A stretch of 5,196 nt of DNA from an uncultured Schwartzia sp. (GTDB lineage: Bacteria; Bacillota; Negativicutes; Selenomonadales; Selenomonadaceae), in NCBI GenBank assembly GCA_905373705.1, contig CAJPUA010000097.1:1-5196 (forward strand), read 5' to 3'. Under the pieces are notes generated by a model. That model was not told where the DNA came from and ran no database searches. It saw nothing but the letters and a program-made list of their open reading frames with translations. This document shows positions 1 to 5,196 of the stretch, one piece after another. Positions within the stretch are counted from its first letter, which is position 1; each line of letters opens with the position of its first letter. The position numbers and the translations under genes are program-made.

Positions 1-561
1 GATTACATTCATATTGACGTGATGGATGGTCAATTTGTTCCTAATATCACACTGGGAGCGCCGGTGATAAAATGCCTGCGCCCCCAGACAAAGGCGACTT
101 TCGACGTTCATTTGATGATTGAGCGTCCCGGCGACGCGATCGAAGCCTTTGCGGCGGCGGGGGCGGATATTATCACCTTTCACCTGGAAGCGACGCCGCA
201 TCCTCATCGCGTCGTGCAGACCATCAAGGCGTGCGGCTGCCAAGCGGGGATCGCTTTGAATCCGGCAACACCGATAGTAATGGCGGAGGAGCTTTTGATC
301 GACGCCGATATGGTCTTGCTTATGACGGTAAATCCTGGTTTTGGCGGGCAAAAATTTATTTCCTCTATGTTAGAAAAGATTCGTCGCTTGCGGCAGATGA
401 TTGTTGCCAGCGGACGCGCTGTTGATTTGGAAGTGGACGGCGGAATTAATGCCCGGACGGCCAGGGAAGTCATAGACGCGGGCGCGAATGTCTTAGTGGC
501 GGGCTCCGCTATCTATGGCAGTAATGATATTGCGCAAACGATTAAAGAATTGCGTGGTTGA
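1..561 (+). CDS. rpe: Ribulose-phosphate 3-epimerase, 5'-truncated by the window edge
   Basis: This enzyme interconverts D-ribulose 5-phosphate and D-xylulose 5-phosphate in the cytosolic pentose phosphate pathway. The reading frame is open from base 1, giving 186 visible residues. Family members are about 215-220 residues, so roughly 30 N-terminal residues lie upstream; the GTG at 19 is internal and not the start. Visible family motifs, in order, are HIDVMDGQFVPN (residues 4-15, with metal-ligand His4 and catalytic Asp6), DVHLMI (35-40, with ligand His37), VNPGFGGQ (110-117, the phosphate-binding/flexible loop), VDGGIN (145-150, with catalytic/ligand Asp146) and AGSAIY near the C-terminus. 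All key residues of this TIM-barrel, divalent-metal-dependent epimerase are present. The stop is 14 bases before the queC ATG, so the two genes are probably co-transcribed. The identification is secure; only the N-terminus is unseen. Confidence 0.96.
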   Translation, partial: DYIHIDVMDGQFVPNITLGAPVIKCLRPQTKATFDVHLMIERPGDAIEAFAAAGADIITFHLEATPHPHRVVQTIKACGCQAGIALNPATPIVMAEELLIDADMVLLMTVNPGFGGQKFISSMLEKIRRLRQMIVASGRAVDLEVDGGINARTAREVIDAGANVLVAGSAIYGSNDIAQTIKELRG

Positions 562-566
562 GGGGG
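561..566 (+). promoter_or_regulatory. Ribosome-binding site of queC
   Basis: AGGGGG begins on the last base of the rpe stop codon and sits 9 bases before the ATG at 576. It selects that ATG over the upstream in-frame TTG at 558, which would overlap rpe and lacks a suitably spaced site. Confidence 0.75.
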
Positions 567-575
567 AACCCGTCG

Positions 576-1256
576 ATGGATAAAGCGGTCGTACTTCTTT
601 CCGGAGGACTTGACTCGACGGTCTGCATGGCCGTCGCTAAGAGTCGGGATTTAGAGATTTTCCCGATTAGCTTTGATTATCATCAGCGTCATCGAATCGA
701 GCTATATAGCGCCCGTAAGGTGGCGGCGTTTTATGGCGTCGGTCGCCATTTAATTGTTGAAACAAATATGGAAGCCATTGGCGGGTCCGCTCTGACCGAT
801 CCGGGAATCAACGTCCCCGAGGGAGATATAGAGCGCACGGATGTCCCAATAACGTATGTTCCGGCGCGCAATCTTATTTTTTTAAGCTACGCGCTGTCGT
901 ATGCCGAGGTTTTACAGGCCCAATATGTATTTATCGGGGTTAATGCCGTCGACTATTCCGGCTATCCTGACTGTCGGCCGGAATTTATTCAACGGTTTCA
1001 GGCATTGGCGGATTTTTCGACGAAATCCGCAGCGGTTGATCGGCGGCACATAGAGATCGCGACGCCGCTGCAAACGCTTTCCAAAAAAGAGATCGTTTTA
1101 TTGGGCCAGCGTCTGGGAGCGCCTCTTGCGCTCACACATAGCTGTTATAAAGGCGGCGAAAAAGCTTGTGGGGTCTGCGATAGTTGCCGCCTTCGCCTGA
1201 AGGGCTTTGCAGAAGCGGGCGTTATCGATCCTATCGCCTACGAAAGGCGGGAATGA
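576..1256 (+). CDS. queC: 7-cyano-7-deazaguanine (preQ0) synthase QueC
   Basis: QueC converts 7-carboxy-7-deazaguanine to preQ0 with ammonia and ATP, on the cytosolic route to the tRNA nucleoside queuosine. The 226-residue product matches the usual family length. The N-terminal SGGLDST (residues 9-15) is the PP-loop that binds ATP. Further family blocks are VPARN (95-99) and the stretch from GVNAVDYSGYPDC (121-133) into RPEFI. A C-terminal zinc site is visible as Cys190, Cys198, Cys201 and Cys204 (HSC, then CGVCDSC). The start at 576 is chosen because the family begins just before the PP-loop and a good ribosome-binding site precedes it. The stop is 4 bases before folE2, which supplies an early step for the same pathway. 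The other preQ0 genes queD and queE are not in this window. All active-site motifs are intact. Confidence 0.97.
   Translation: MDKAVVLLSGGLDSTVCMAVAKSRDLEIFPISFDYHQRHRIELYSARKVAAFYGVGRHLIVETNMEAIGGSALTDPGINVPEGDIERTDVPITYVPARNLIFLSYALSYAEVLQAQYVFIGVNAVDYSGYPDCRPEFIQRFQALADFSTKSAAVDRRHIEIATPLQTLSKKEIVLLGQRLGAPLALTHSCYKGGEKACGVCDSCRLRLKGFAEAGVIDPIAYERRE
1245..1250 (+). promoter_or_regulatory. Ribosome-binding site of folE2
   Basis: AGGCGG lies inside the last codons of queC, 10 bases before the ATG at 1261. ATG triplets at 1253 and 1256 are in another frame. This site fixes the folE2 start at 1261 rather than the TTG at 1207, which would extend 54 bases into queC. Confidence 0.7.
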
Positions 1257-1260
1257 TGCA

Positions 1261-2052
1261 ATGAAGGACGTGCAAAGCTCCACTGATCGGCGAGGAATTG
1301 CCATTCAAAAAGTCGGCATCAACGATGCGCATTTGCCGTTTTTGATTAAGAAAAAGGGCGGGGGCTTTCAGCCAGTCTTGGCACGGATCCGCTTCACGGT
1401 GTCGCTGCCGGAAAAATATAAGGGAACGCACATGAGCCGGTTCCTGGAAATACTTGGACAATGGAGCCAAAAACCGGTGGCGGAAGCGGAGATGGAAGCA
1501 ATCCTGGAAGAAGCGATGCAAAATCTGGCGGCTCCTGGCGCGGAACTAAACATCGATTTTAAGTATTTTATTGATCGTGAGGCTCCTGTTACGCACCAGC
1601 GTTCTTGCTTAGATTTGGACTGCTCTTTTCGGGGGGTGAAAGAAGGGCAAGCGCCTATGCGGTTTGAGCTTCAGGAAGAGATCCCGGTTACGTCGCTTTG
1701 CCCGTGCAGTAAAGAGATTGCTACGTATGGGGCGCATAATCAGCGCAGTTTGATTCGTGTAAGAGTTCGCTTTGCCGATGGGCAAGAGTGTATTTATATC
1801 GAGGATTTGGCGGAGCTGTTGGAAACTCAGGGCTCCTGCCCGATATACCCGCTTTTGAAGCGTGAAGACGAAAAATATGTTACCGAACGCGCTTATGAAA
1901 ATCCTAAATTCGTCGAAGATATCTTGCGCGATTCCATTCTGGCTTTGCGTCGGGTGAAAGGGCTGAAATGGTTTTCGTTGGAATGCGAAAACTTTGAATC
2001 GATACATAACCATAACGCTTTCGCCAGCCATGAGGAATTTGTCGCGAGATAA
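1261..2052 (+). CDS. folE2: GTP cyclohydrolase IB (FolE2 / GCYH-IB)
   Basis: This enzyme converts GTP to 7,8-dihydroneopterin triphosphate, the shared precursor of folates and, through QueD, of queuosine. It belongs to the FolE2/MptA family, which is distinct in sequence from the zinc-dependent FolE. The 263-residue length is typical. Diagnostic motifs are VTSLCPCSKEI (residues 143-153), with the conserved metal-ligand/catalytic Cys147, and GAHNQRS (157-163), with His159. The acidic stretch LKREDEKYVTE (199-209) and the C-terminal ESIHNHNAFA (246-255) are also characteristic, and their Glu and His residues correspond to the remaining metal ligands known in the family. It follows queC by 4 bases, so the two are very likely co-translated, which supports a role in queuosine supply besides folate. 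In some bacteria folE2 is a zinc-starvation paralogue of folE; nothing resembling its own promoter or Zur operator is seen here. Confidence 0.95.
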   Translation: MKDVQSSTDRRGIAIQKVGINDAHLPFLIKKKGGGFQPVLARIRFTVSLPEKYKGTHMSRFLEILGQWSQKPVAEAEMEAILEEAMQNLAAPGAELNIDFKYFIDREAPVTHQRSCLDLDCSFRGVKEGQAPMRFELQEEIPVTSLCPCSKEIATYGAHNQRSLIRVRVRFADGQECIYIEDLAELLETQGSCPIYPLLKREDEKYVTERAYENPKFVEDILRDSILALRRVKGLKWFSLECENFESIHNHNAFASHEEFVAR

Positions 2053-2064
2053 AGCGTTGCCGAT

Positions 2065-2070
2065 GAGGTG
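2065..2070 (+). promoter_or_regulatory. Ribosome-binding site of the ChbG/HpnK-family gene
   Basis: GAGGTG sits 8 bases before the ATG at 2079, in the 26-base gap after folE2. No promoter or terminator is visible in this gap, so the downstream gene probably belongs to the same transcript. Confidence 0.65.
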
Positions 2071-2078
2071 GCCTGAAA

Positions 2079-2942
2079 ATGAAGCGATTGATTGTAAATG
2101 CCGATGACTTCGGTCTGCATACAGAAGTAAACCATGCTATTATAGAAGGATACATACACGGTTGCCTGCGCAGTACTTCATTTATGGCTGTGGGAAGCGC
2201 CGCCGAGGAAGCGTCCGCATTGGCAAAAGAGCATCCGGGGCTGGGGGTCGGCGTTCATCTGACGCTCGTAGCCGAGCGGCCGCTGCTTTCGCCCGAGAAA
2301 ATTCCCGGACTGATTGGCAATGACGGTCGTCTCTGGCCGGATCACATGGCGTTTATCAAGAAATTTATCATGGGGCATATCCCCTGGCAATCAATATACG
2401 CTGAGTGTGAGGCGCAGATCCTGCGGGCGAAAGAACTGGGACTTTCCCTGTCGCATATTGACAGCCATCAGCATTTGCATGTCCTGCCGAAAATCATTGC
2501 GATCGTTACCGAACTGGCGAAAAAATATGGATTGAAGAAAATGCGTCTGCCGGCGGAGGATTATTGTTTTACCGGCGGTTACGCGGCTCCATTTACCCGT
2601 CATATTGCGAAAGCAGGGCTGACCTTTTGCGCCCGTCGGGCTTGGCCGCAGATAAAAGCTGCCGGAATAATAACGCCGCGGCATTTTTTCGGGATGTTGG
2701 CCGGCGGTCACATGTTTCCTGAAAATTTTCAGGCTATTTTAGAGGTCTTGCCGGAAGGAACATCGGAAATTATGGTTCATCCGGGGAGGAATAATGCTCT
2801 GCTGGACGCGGTCTATCATTGGCAGTATCATTGGGAAGAAGAATTGGCTGCCGTAACTTCACCAAAAGCCAGGGAGTATATAAAAAGACATCAGATCGAG
2901 TTGATTTCATATAAGGAGTTAACGGATGAAGCGATTCTATAA
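2079..2942 (+). CDS. ChbG/HpnK (YdjC-like) family carbohydrate deacetylase
   Basis: This is a 287-residue protein of the YdjC/ChbG/HpnK family, metal-dependent hydrolases that remove acetyl groups from N-acetylated sugars. Characterised members act on chito-oligosaccharides (ChbG) or are linked to hopanoid glycolipid synthesis (HpnK). Family motifs are all present: NADDFG at residues 7-12 (Asp9/Asp10), GVGVHLTL at 56-63 (His60), HIDSHQHLH at 126-134 and MVHPG at 232-236. These supply the expected Asp/His metal site and catalytic residues. No signal peptide is evident, so a cytosolic location is likely. The true substrate cannot be told from sequence: there is no chitobiose operon and there are no hopanoid genes in the window. 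The 3' end overlaps the start of a UPF0104 membrane-protein gene by 17 bases. That suggests translational coupling and a shared role, possibly on a lipid-linked or envelope sugar. Family assignment is strong; specific function is open. Confidence 0.9.
   Translation: MKRLIVNADDFGLHTEVNHAIIEGYIHGCLRSTSFMAVGSAAEEASALAKEHPGLGVGVHLTLVAERPLLSPEKIPGLIGNDGRLWPDHMAFIKKFIMGHIPWQSIYAECEAQILRAKELGLSLSHIDSHQHLHVLPKIIAIVTELAKKYGLKKMRLPAEDYCFTGGYAAPFTRHIAKAGLTFCARRAWPQIKAAGIITPRHFFGMLAGGHMFPENFQAILEVLPEGTSEIMVHPGRNNALLDAVYHWQYHWEEELAAVTSPKAREYIKRHQIELISYKELTDEAIL
2913..2918 (+). promoter_or_regulatory. Ribosome-binding site inside the deacetylase gene
   Basis: AAGGAG, a strong Shine-Dalgarno match, lies within the final codons of the ChbG/HpnK-family gene, 7 bases before the ATG at 2926. 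It supports the start at 2926 and hence the 17-base gene overlap. Confidence 0.85.
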
Positions 2943-3918
2943 GCGGCTGATATGTCTGGTAGCGCTGGTTCTCACGATCTCCGGGGCCGTGATATATTTT
3001 ACGGTGGATATCAATACCCTTACGAATTTAACGTTATTTCAACCGTGGTCGTTGGCGTTGGCGGTTGCTTTTGTGGCGCTGGGACTGGTCCTGGATGGCA
3101 GCCGTCTCATGCATTTGGTTCATATTTCACGGGAAAATATTACTCTTTCGCAGGCAGTGCAGGTCGTTTTTGGCAATTATTTTTTGGCGCTTCTAACCCC
3201 CGGAGCTACTGGCGGAGCGGTAGCCCAGCTGATGTTTCTACGCAAGGCCGGGGTTCCGACAGGCAAGGCGACGGTGCTTGTTTTTGTGCGGACGGTCGTT
3301 TCGATCATATTCTTAATTTTGTGCTTGCCGTTAATTTTTTGGCACGACGCTCATATTTTGCCGGGGGTTTCTAACGATCGGTTAGGCGTGTTGTCGTTTA
3401 TTGTTCTTTTGGTGTTACTTCTTTTTTTCCTGGCGGTTCGCGAGAATCTCCTCAATCATCTGGCGGTTCGCATTGCGCGAAAACTGGCTTTGCCGCGCCG
3501 GCGCTTGTTCGTCAATATATATCGTGACACGCAGAACGCGATTCGCCTTTTAGGCTCCTCACCTAAGGCGATGCTGCTGGTTTTCATTGAATCGGGACTG
3601 TCCTTAATTGCGATCTATGCGGTCGTCCCCTGCCTGCTCCTGGGATTAGGCGTTTATCATGTGGATTGGTACACTGTCATGGGACGCATGATTTTTTTGA
3701 ACATGCTGCTTTATTTTACTCCCACACCGGGAGGATCAGGCGTCGCCGAAGGTGGATTTGTTTTTCTTTTCAGCGAGATCGTTCCTGCTGGAACGGTAGG
3801 AATTATCGCGGTATGTTGGCGGCTTATCGCGGAATATATTCCGTTTCTTATCGGCCTTTATTACACGGTTAAAGTTTTTGGCGCCGCGTTTTTGGAGAAA
3901 AAACCGCCGGCGTCATAA
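2926..3918 (+). CDS. UPF0104 / LPG-synthase-TM family integral membrane protein
   Basis: This is a 330-residue, highly hydrophobic protein matching the flippase-like transmembrane family that includes the membrane part of lysylphosphatidylglycerol synthase (MprF N-terminal half), YbhN and AglD. Likely membrane segments lie near residues 8-26, 40-58, 78-102, 115-139, 153-171, 216-242, 252-266 and 287-315. Two conserved blocks stand out: TPGATGGAVAQ (91-101) and TPTPGGSGVAEGG (265-277), the family's glycine-rich signature. There is no C-terminal soluble aminoacyl-transferase domain, so this is not a complete MprF and should not be called a lysyl-PG synthase. Such stand-alone proteins are often found with glycosyltransferases or lipid-modifying enzymes and may move lipids or lipid-linked sugars. 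Overlap with the deacetylase gene suggests joint action. It is the last gene before a terminator. The precise substrate is unknown. Confidence 0.85.
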   Translation: MKRFYKRLICLVALVLTISGAVIYFTVDINTLTNLTLFQPWSLALAVAFVALGLVLDGSRLMHLVHISRENITLSQAVQVVFGNYFLALLTPGATGGAVAQLMFLRKAGVPTGKATVLVFVRTVVSIIFLILCLPLIFWHDAHILPGVSNDRLGVLSFIVLLVLLLFFLAVRENLLNHLAVRIARKLALPRRRLFVNIYRDTQNAIRLLGSSPKAMLLVFIESGLSLIAIYAVVPCLLLGLGVYHVDWYTVMGRMIFLNMLLYFTPTPGGSGVAEGGFVFLFSEIVPAGTVGIIAVCWRLIAEYIPFLIGLYYTVKVFGAAFLEKKPPAS

Positions 3919-3934
3919 ATCTTTAGCCTCATGG

Positions 3935-3971
3935 CTGCGTTTTCCTCACGGGAGAGAGACGCAGTTTTTTT
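3935..3971 (+). terminator. Rho-independent terminator of the rpe-queC-folE2 operon
   Basis: CTGCGT (3935-3940) pairs with ACGCAG (3959-3964). The stem can extend inward through 3941-3943 with 3956-3958, and, after one C/A mismatch, 3945-3947 with 3952-3954, leaving a four-base loop. Seven T residues (3965-3971) follow directly. It begins 17 bases after the UPF0104 stop codon and separates the upstream unit from the B12-controlled one. Confidence 0.9.
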
Positions 3972-4014
3972 GTAAGAAAAATTTATAAATTTCCCGGCAA
4001 AGTAGATTTTTTTC

Positions 4015-4043
4015 TAGTAACTCCGGACTGAATGCGCTATAAT
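4015..4043 (+). promoter_or_regulatory. Predicted sigma-A-type promoter for the riboswitch-cbiD transcript
   Basis: A perfect TATAAT -10 box lies at 4038-4043. At 17-base spacing the -35 position (4015-4020) reads TAGTAA, a poor match to TTGACA (3 of 6), so the promoter is weak at -35 or otherwise assisted. Transcription would begin near 4049-4051, immediately before the riboswitch P1 strand at 4053, the expected place. The segment 3972-4014 is AT-rich and shows nothing else. Confidence 0.7.
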
Positions 4044-4052
4044 GAGACAGTG

Positions 4053-4197
4053 GACAGGCGCTGACGCTTAATAGGGAAATCCGGTTCGATTCCGGTGCGG
4101 TCCCGCCACTGTACAGGGGAGCGTTTTCCATCATGCCACTGGAATTTTCCGGGAAGGCGGAGGACGTGATGAGCTTAGCCAGGAGACCTGCCTGTTC
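4053..4197 (+). ncRNA. Cobalamin (B12) riboswitch aptamer
   Basis: Conserved cobalamin riboswitch elements appear in the right order. P1 pairs GACAGG (4053-4058) with CCTGTT (4191-4196). The core then reads AGGGAA (4073-4078), TCCGGTGCGG (4091-4100), CCCGCCACTGTA (4102-4113), GCCACTGG (4135-4142), GGGAAGGCGG (4151-4160), GTGATGAG (4167-4174) and the B12 box AGCCAGGAGACCTGCC (4177-4192). The GCCACTG...GGGAAGG pair fits the adenosylcobalamin-type (class I) layout. Ligand binding normally lowers expression of the gene downstream, here cbiD of cobalamin synthesis, which matches end-product feedback. The aptamer is certain from sequence; exact ligand preference (adenosyl- versus other cobalamins) is inferred. 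Confidence 0.97.
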
Positions 4198-4266
4198 GAA
4201 GACACCGTCCTGCATGAGCAGGCAACCTACGGTTGATAGGCGGAAGGGTGGTTTTTTCGTGCGCGT

Positions 4267-4302
4267 AAAATCCCCCTGCCGACGAAGACAGGGGGATTTT
4301 TT
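4267..4302 (+). terminator. Intrinsic terminator of the riboswitch, overlapping the cbiD ribosome-binding site
   Basis: A perfect stem pairs AAAATCCCCCTG (4267-4278) with CAGGGGGATTTT (4289-4300), with a 10-base loop. The T run occupies 4297-4302 and the GTG start codon of cbiD follows at once at 4303. The 3' arm contains the cbiD Shine-Dalgarno sequence. The hairpin can therefore act both as a transcription terminator and as a block to ribosome binding. Confidence 0.9.
4290..4296 (+). promoter_or_regulatory. Ribosome-binding site of cbiD, sequestered in the terminator stem
   Basis: AGGGGGA is the only suitable Shine-Dalgarno sequence near the start and lies 6 bases before GTG at 4303. All seven bases are paired in the terminator hairpin, so translation should require the stem to be open. 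Confidence 0.75.
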
Positions 4303-5196
4303 GTGAAAAAAGAGCTGCGCGGCGGGTATACGACTGGCGCCTGCATGGCGGCCGGGGTCAAGGCGGGCTTGCTGTTTTCTCAGGGACATCCCTGTACGAC
4401 GCTTACCCTGATCGCTTTAGATGGAACGCCGCTCACGATCCCAGTCAAAGAGGTTAAAGAAACCGACGACGGTATTCGCGCGGAAATCATTAAAGATGCC
4501 GGGGATGACCCCGATATTACAAACGGCGTGTCGGTATTTACGACGATCCGCTTTTTATCGCCCGGGAACGGAATAATATTTAAAGCGGGCGAGGGGATCG
4601 GCACGGTGACGAAGCCGGGGCTTTCCGTCCCGGTGGGCGAGCCGTCGATCAACCCTGGCCCGCGTAAATTGGTGCAAGCTGTGGTCGACGAGCTTTTGCC
4701 GGGGCAAGGGGATCTGGAGGTGGAAGTTTCGATCCCGGAAGGGACAAAACTGGCGAAAAGAACGCTCAACCCGATCTTAGGCGTTGAAGGGGGAATTTCG
4801 GTTATCGGAACGACCGGGGTATTGCGCCCTATGTCGGAGGAAGGCTTCAAAAATTCCCTTGTACCACAGATTGATGTCGCGAAAGCGGCGGGGTTTGAAA
4901 CGCAGATCTTCGTCCCCGGAAAGATCGGGGAAAATATCGCGATCGCTTCCGGGCTCCCTAAAAGCGCGGTCGTTCAGACCAGTAATTTCATCGGGTTTAT
5001 GCTGGAAGCGGCAGCGGAAAGAAAATTAAAGAAAGTTCTGCTTCTCGGCCATATTGGAAAATTAGCCAAGGTTGCGGCCGGCGTTTTCTACACGCATAAC
5101 CGTATCGGCGACGGACGCTTGGAAACTATGGCCGCTTACGCTGCTGCCGAAGGGTTGCCCGCAGATGGCGTAAAGCGAATTTTGTCGGCGACGACG
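4303..5196 (+). CDS. cbiD: Cobalt-precorrin-5B (C1)-methyltransferase CbiD, 3'-truncated by the window edge
   Basis: CbiD methylates C1 of the corrin ring during early, anaerobic (cobalt-first) cobalamin synthesis in the cytosol, using S-adenosylmethionine. There are 298 visible residues; the family is around 350-380, so the C-terminal part lies beyond the window. Motifs are LRGGYTTGACMAAG (residues 5-18), DAGDDPDITNG (65-75), GEGIGTVTKPGL (96-107), GEPSINPGPR (112-121), ISVIGTTGVLRPMS (165-178), QTSNFIGFML (225-234), LLGHIGKLAKVAAG (247-260) and GDGRLETMAAYAA (269-281), all typical. The start is GTG at 4303: family members begin a few residues before the GYTTG motif, no ATG occurs in frame nearby, and a Shine-Dalgarno site is well placed. 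Control by the B12 riboswitch directly upstream agrees with its role. It is probably the first gene of a cbi operon; that is inferred, since downstream genes are not visible. Confidence 0.97.
   Translation, partial: MKKELRGGYTTGACMAAGVKAGLLFSQGHPCTTLTLIALDGTPLTIPVKEVKETDDGIRAEIIKDAGDDPDITNGVSVFTTIRFLSPGNGIIFKAGEGIGTVTKPGLSVPVGEPSINPGPRKLVQAVVDELLPGQGDLEVEVSIPEGTKLAKRTLNPILGVEGGISVIGTTGVLRPMSEEGFKNSLVPQIDVAKAAGFETQIFVPGKIGENIAIASGLPKSAVVQTSNFIGFMLEAAAERKLKKVLLLGHIGKLAKVAAGVFYTHNRIGDGRLETMAAYAAAEGLPADGVKRILSATT

Larger units (their letters stand above)
4198..4302 (+). promoter_or_regulatory. Riboswitch expression platform with candidate antiterminator
   Basis: This linker joins the aptamer to cbiD. 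It holds two small hairpins, CCTGC/GCAGG (4209-4213 with 4218-4222) and CAACC/GGTTG (4223-4227 with 4231-4235). A G/U-rich strand at 4245-4255 can pair with the 5' arm of the terminator (4267-4277): ten of eleven positions pair, including one G-U wobble, with one U/C mismatch at 4249/4273. This would be the antiterminator. The same G-rich strand could instead be held by CACC (4203-4206 with 4247-4250), and CCGTC (4205-4209) could pair with GGCGG (4239-4243). The latter pairings lie next to P1, so ligand binding could plausibly release the terminator. The pairings are read directly; the switching order is inferred. Confidence 0.6.

Noticed and set aside
1609..2031. A 140-codon open frame on the minus strand within folE2
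   Set aside because: It is antisense to the conserved FolE2 core, with no domain recognised and no convincing independent start signals.
2952..3374. A 140-codon plus-strand frame inside the UPF0104 gene
   Set aside because: It lies in another frame of a gene with clear membrane segments and family motifs; its Gly/Ser-rich translation is a frame shadow.
3430..3471. A 12-base direct repeat (CTGGCGGTTCGC) at 3430-3441 and 3460-3471
   Set aside because: Both copies lie in frame within the UPF0104 gene and encode Leu-Ala-Val-Arg. There are only two copies with no further array, so local coding coincidence is the simplest explanation.
4102..4243. Possible long-range pairing between the riboswitch loop CCGCC (4103-4107) and GGCGG (4239-4243), as an L5-L13-like kissing interaction
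   Set aside because: The five-base match is short and GC-rich, the downstream segment is not clearly presented in a hairpin loop, and the same bases have competing local partners. It is not strong enough to annotate.
3946..4389. A 147-codon open frame on the minus strand across the terminator, riboswitch and cbiD start
   Set aside because: It runs antisense through a clear riboswitch, promoter and terminator, and its translation resembles no family I recognise. It is a chance frame.
4380..4850. A 156-codon open frame on the minus strand within cbiD
   Set aside because: It is fully antisense to well-conserved cbiD motifs, and its Ser/Pro-rich translation is typical of a shadow frame.

Overview
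This 5.2-kb window looks like chromosomal DNA of an anaerobic, Firmicutes-type bacterium. The basis is compact same-strand genes with strong Shine-Dalgarno sites, small gaps or overlaps between them, rho-independent terminators, and the anaerobic (CbiD-type) cobalamin route under a B12 riboswitch. The moderate GC content and gene mix would suit the Negativicutes (Sporomusa/Acidaminococcus-like), but that placement is an inference and is weakly supported. There are no mobile elements, CRISPR arrays, tRNAs or rRNAs.

Positions 1-3971 form one apparent transcription unit of five genes, all on the + strand. They are the 3' part of rpe (ribulose-phosphate 3-epimerase), queC (preQ0 synthase), folE2 (GTP cyclohydrolase IB), a ChbG/HpnK (YdjC-like) carbohydrate deacetylase, and a multi-pass membrane protein of the UPF0104/LPG-synthase-TM family. 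Gaps are 14, 4 and 26 bases, followed by a 17-base overlap. A hairpin with a T run ends the unit at 3935-3971. QueC and FolE2 belong to one pathway: FolE2 makes dihydroneopterin triphosphate from GTP, which can feed queuosine and folate synthesis, and QueC makes preQ0. The last two genes overlap and are probably translationally coupled; together they suggest a membrane or glycolipid modification function that is not yet defined.

Positions 3972-4302 are a regulatory leader. It holds a sigma-A-like -10 box, a full cobalamin riboswitch aptamer ending in a B12 box, a linker with a plausible antiterminator strand, and a strong intrinsic terminator. The 3' arm of that terminator also carries the ribosome-binding site of the next gene, and its U-tract runs directly into the GTG start codon.

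Positions 4303-5196 hold the 5' part of cbiD (cobalt-precorrin-5B C1-methyltransferase). It is probably the first gene of an anaerobic cobalamin synthesis operon continuing beyond the window.

No wholly new system is evident. The points most worth a second look are the compact riboswitch expression platform and the overlapping deacetylase/UPF0104 pair.
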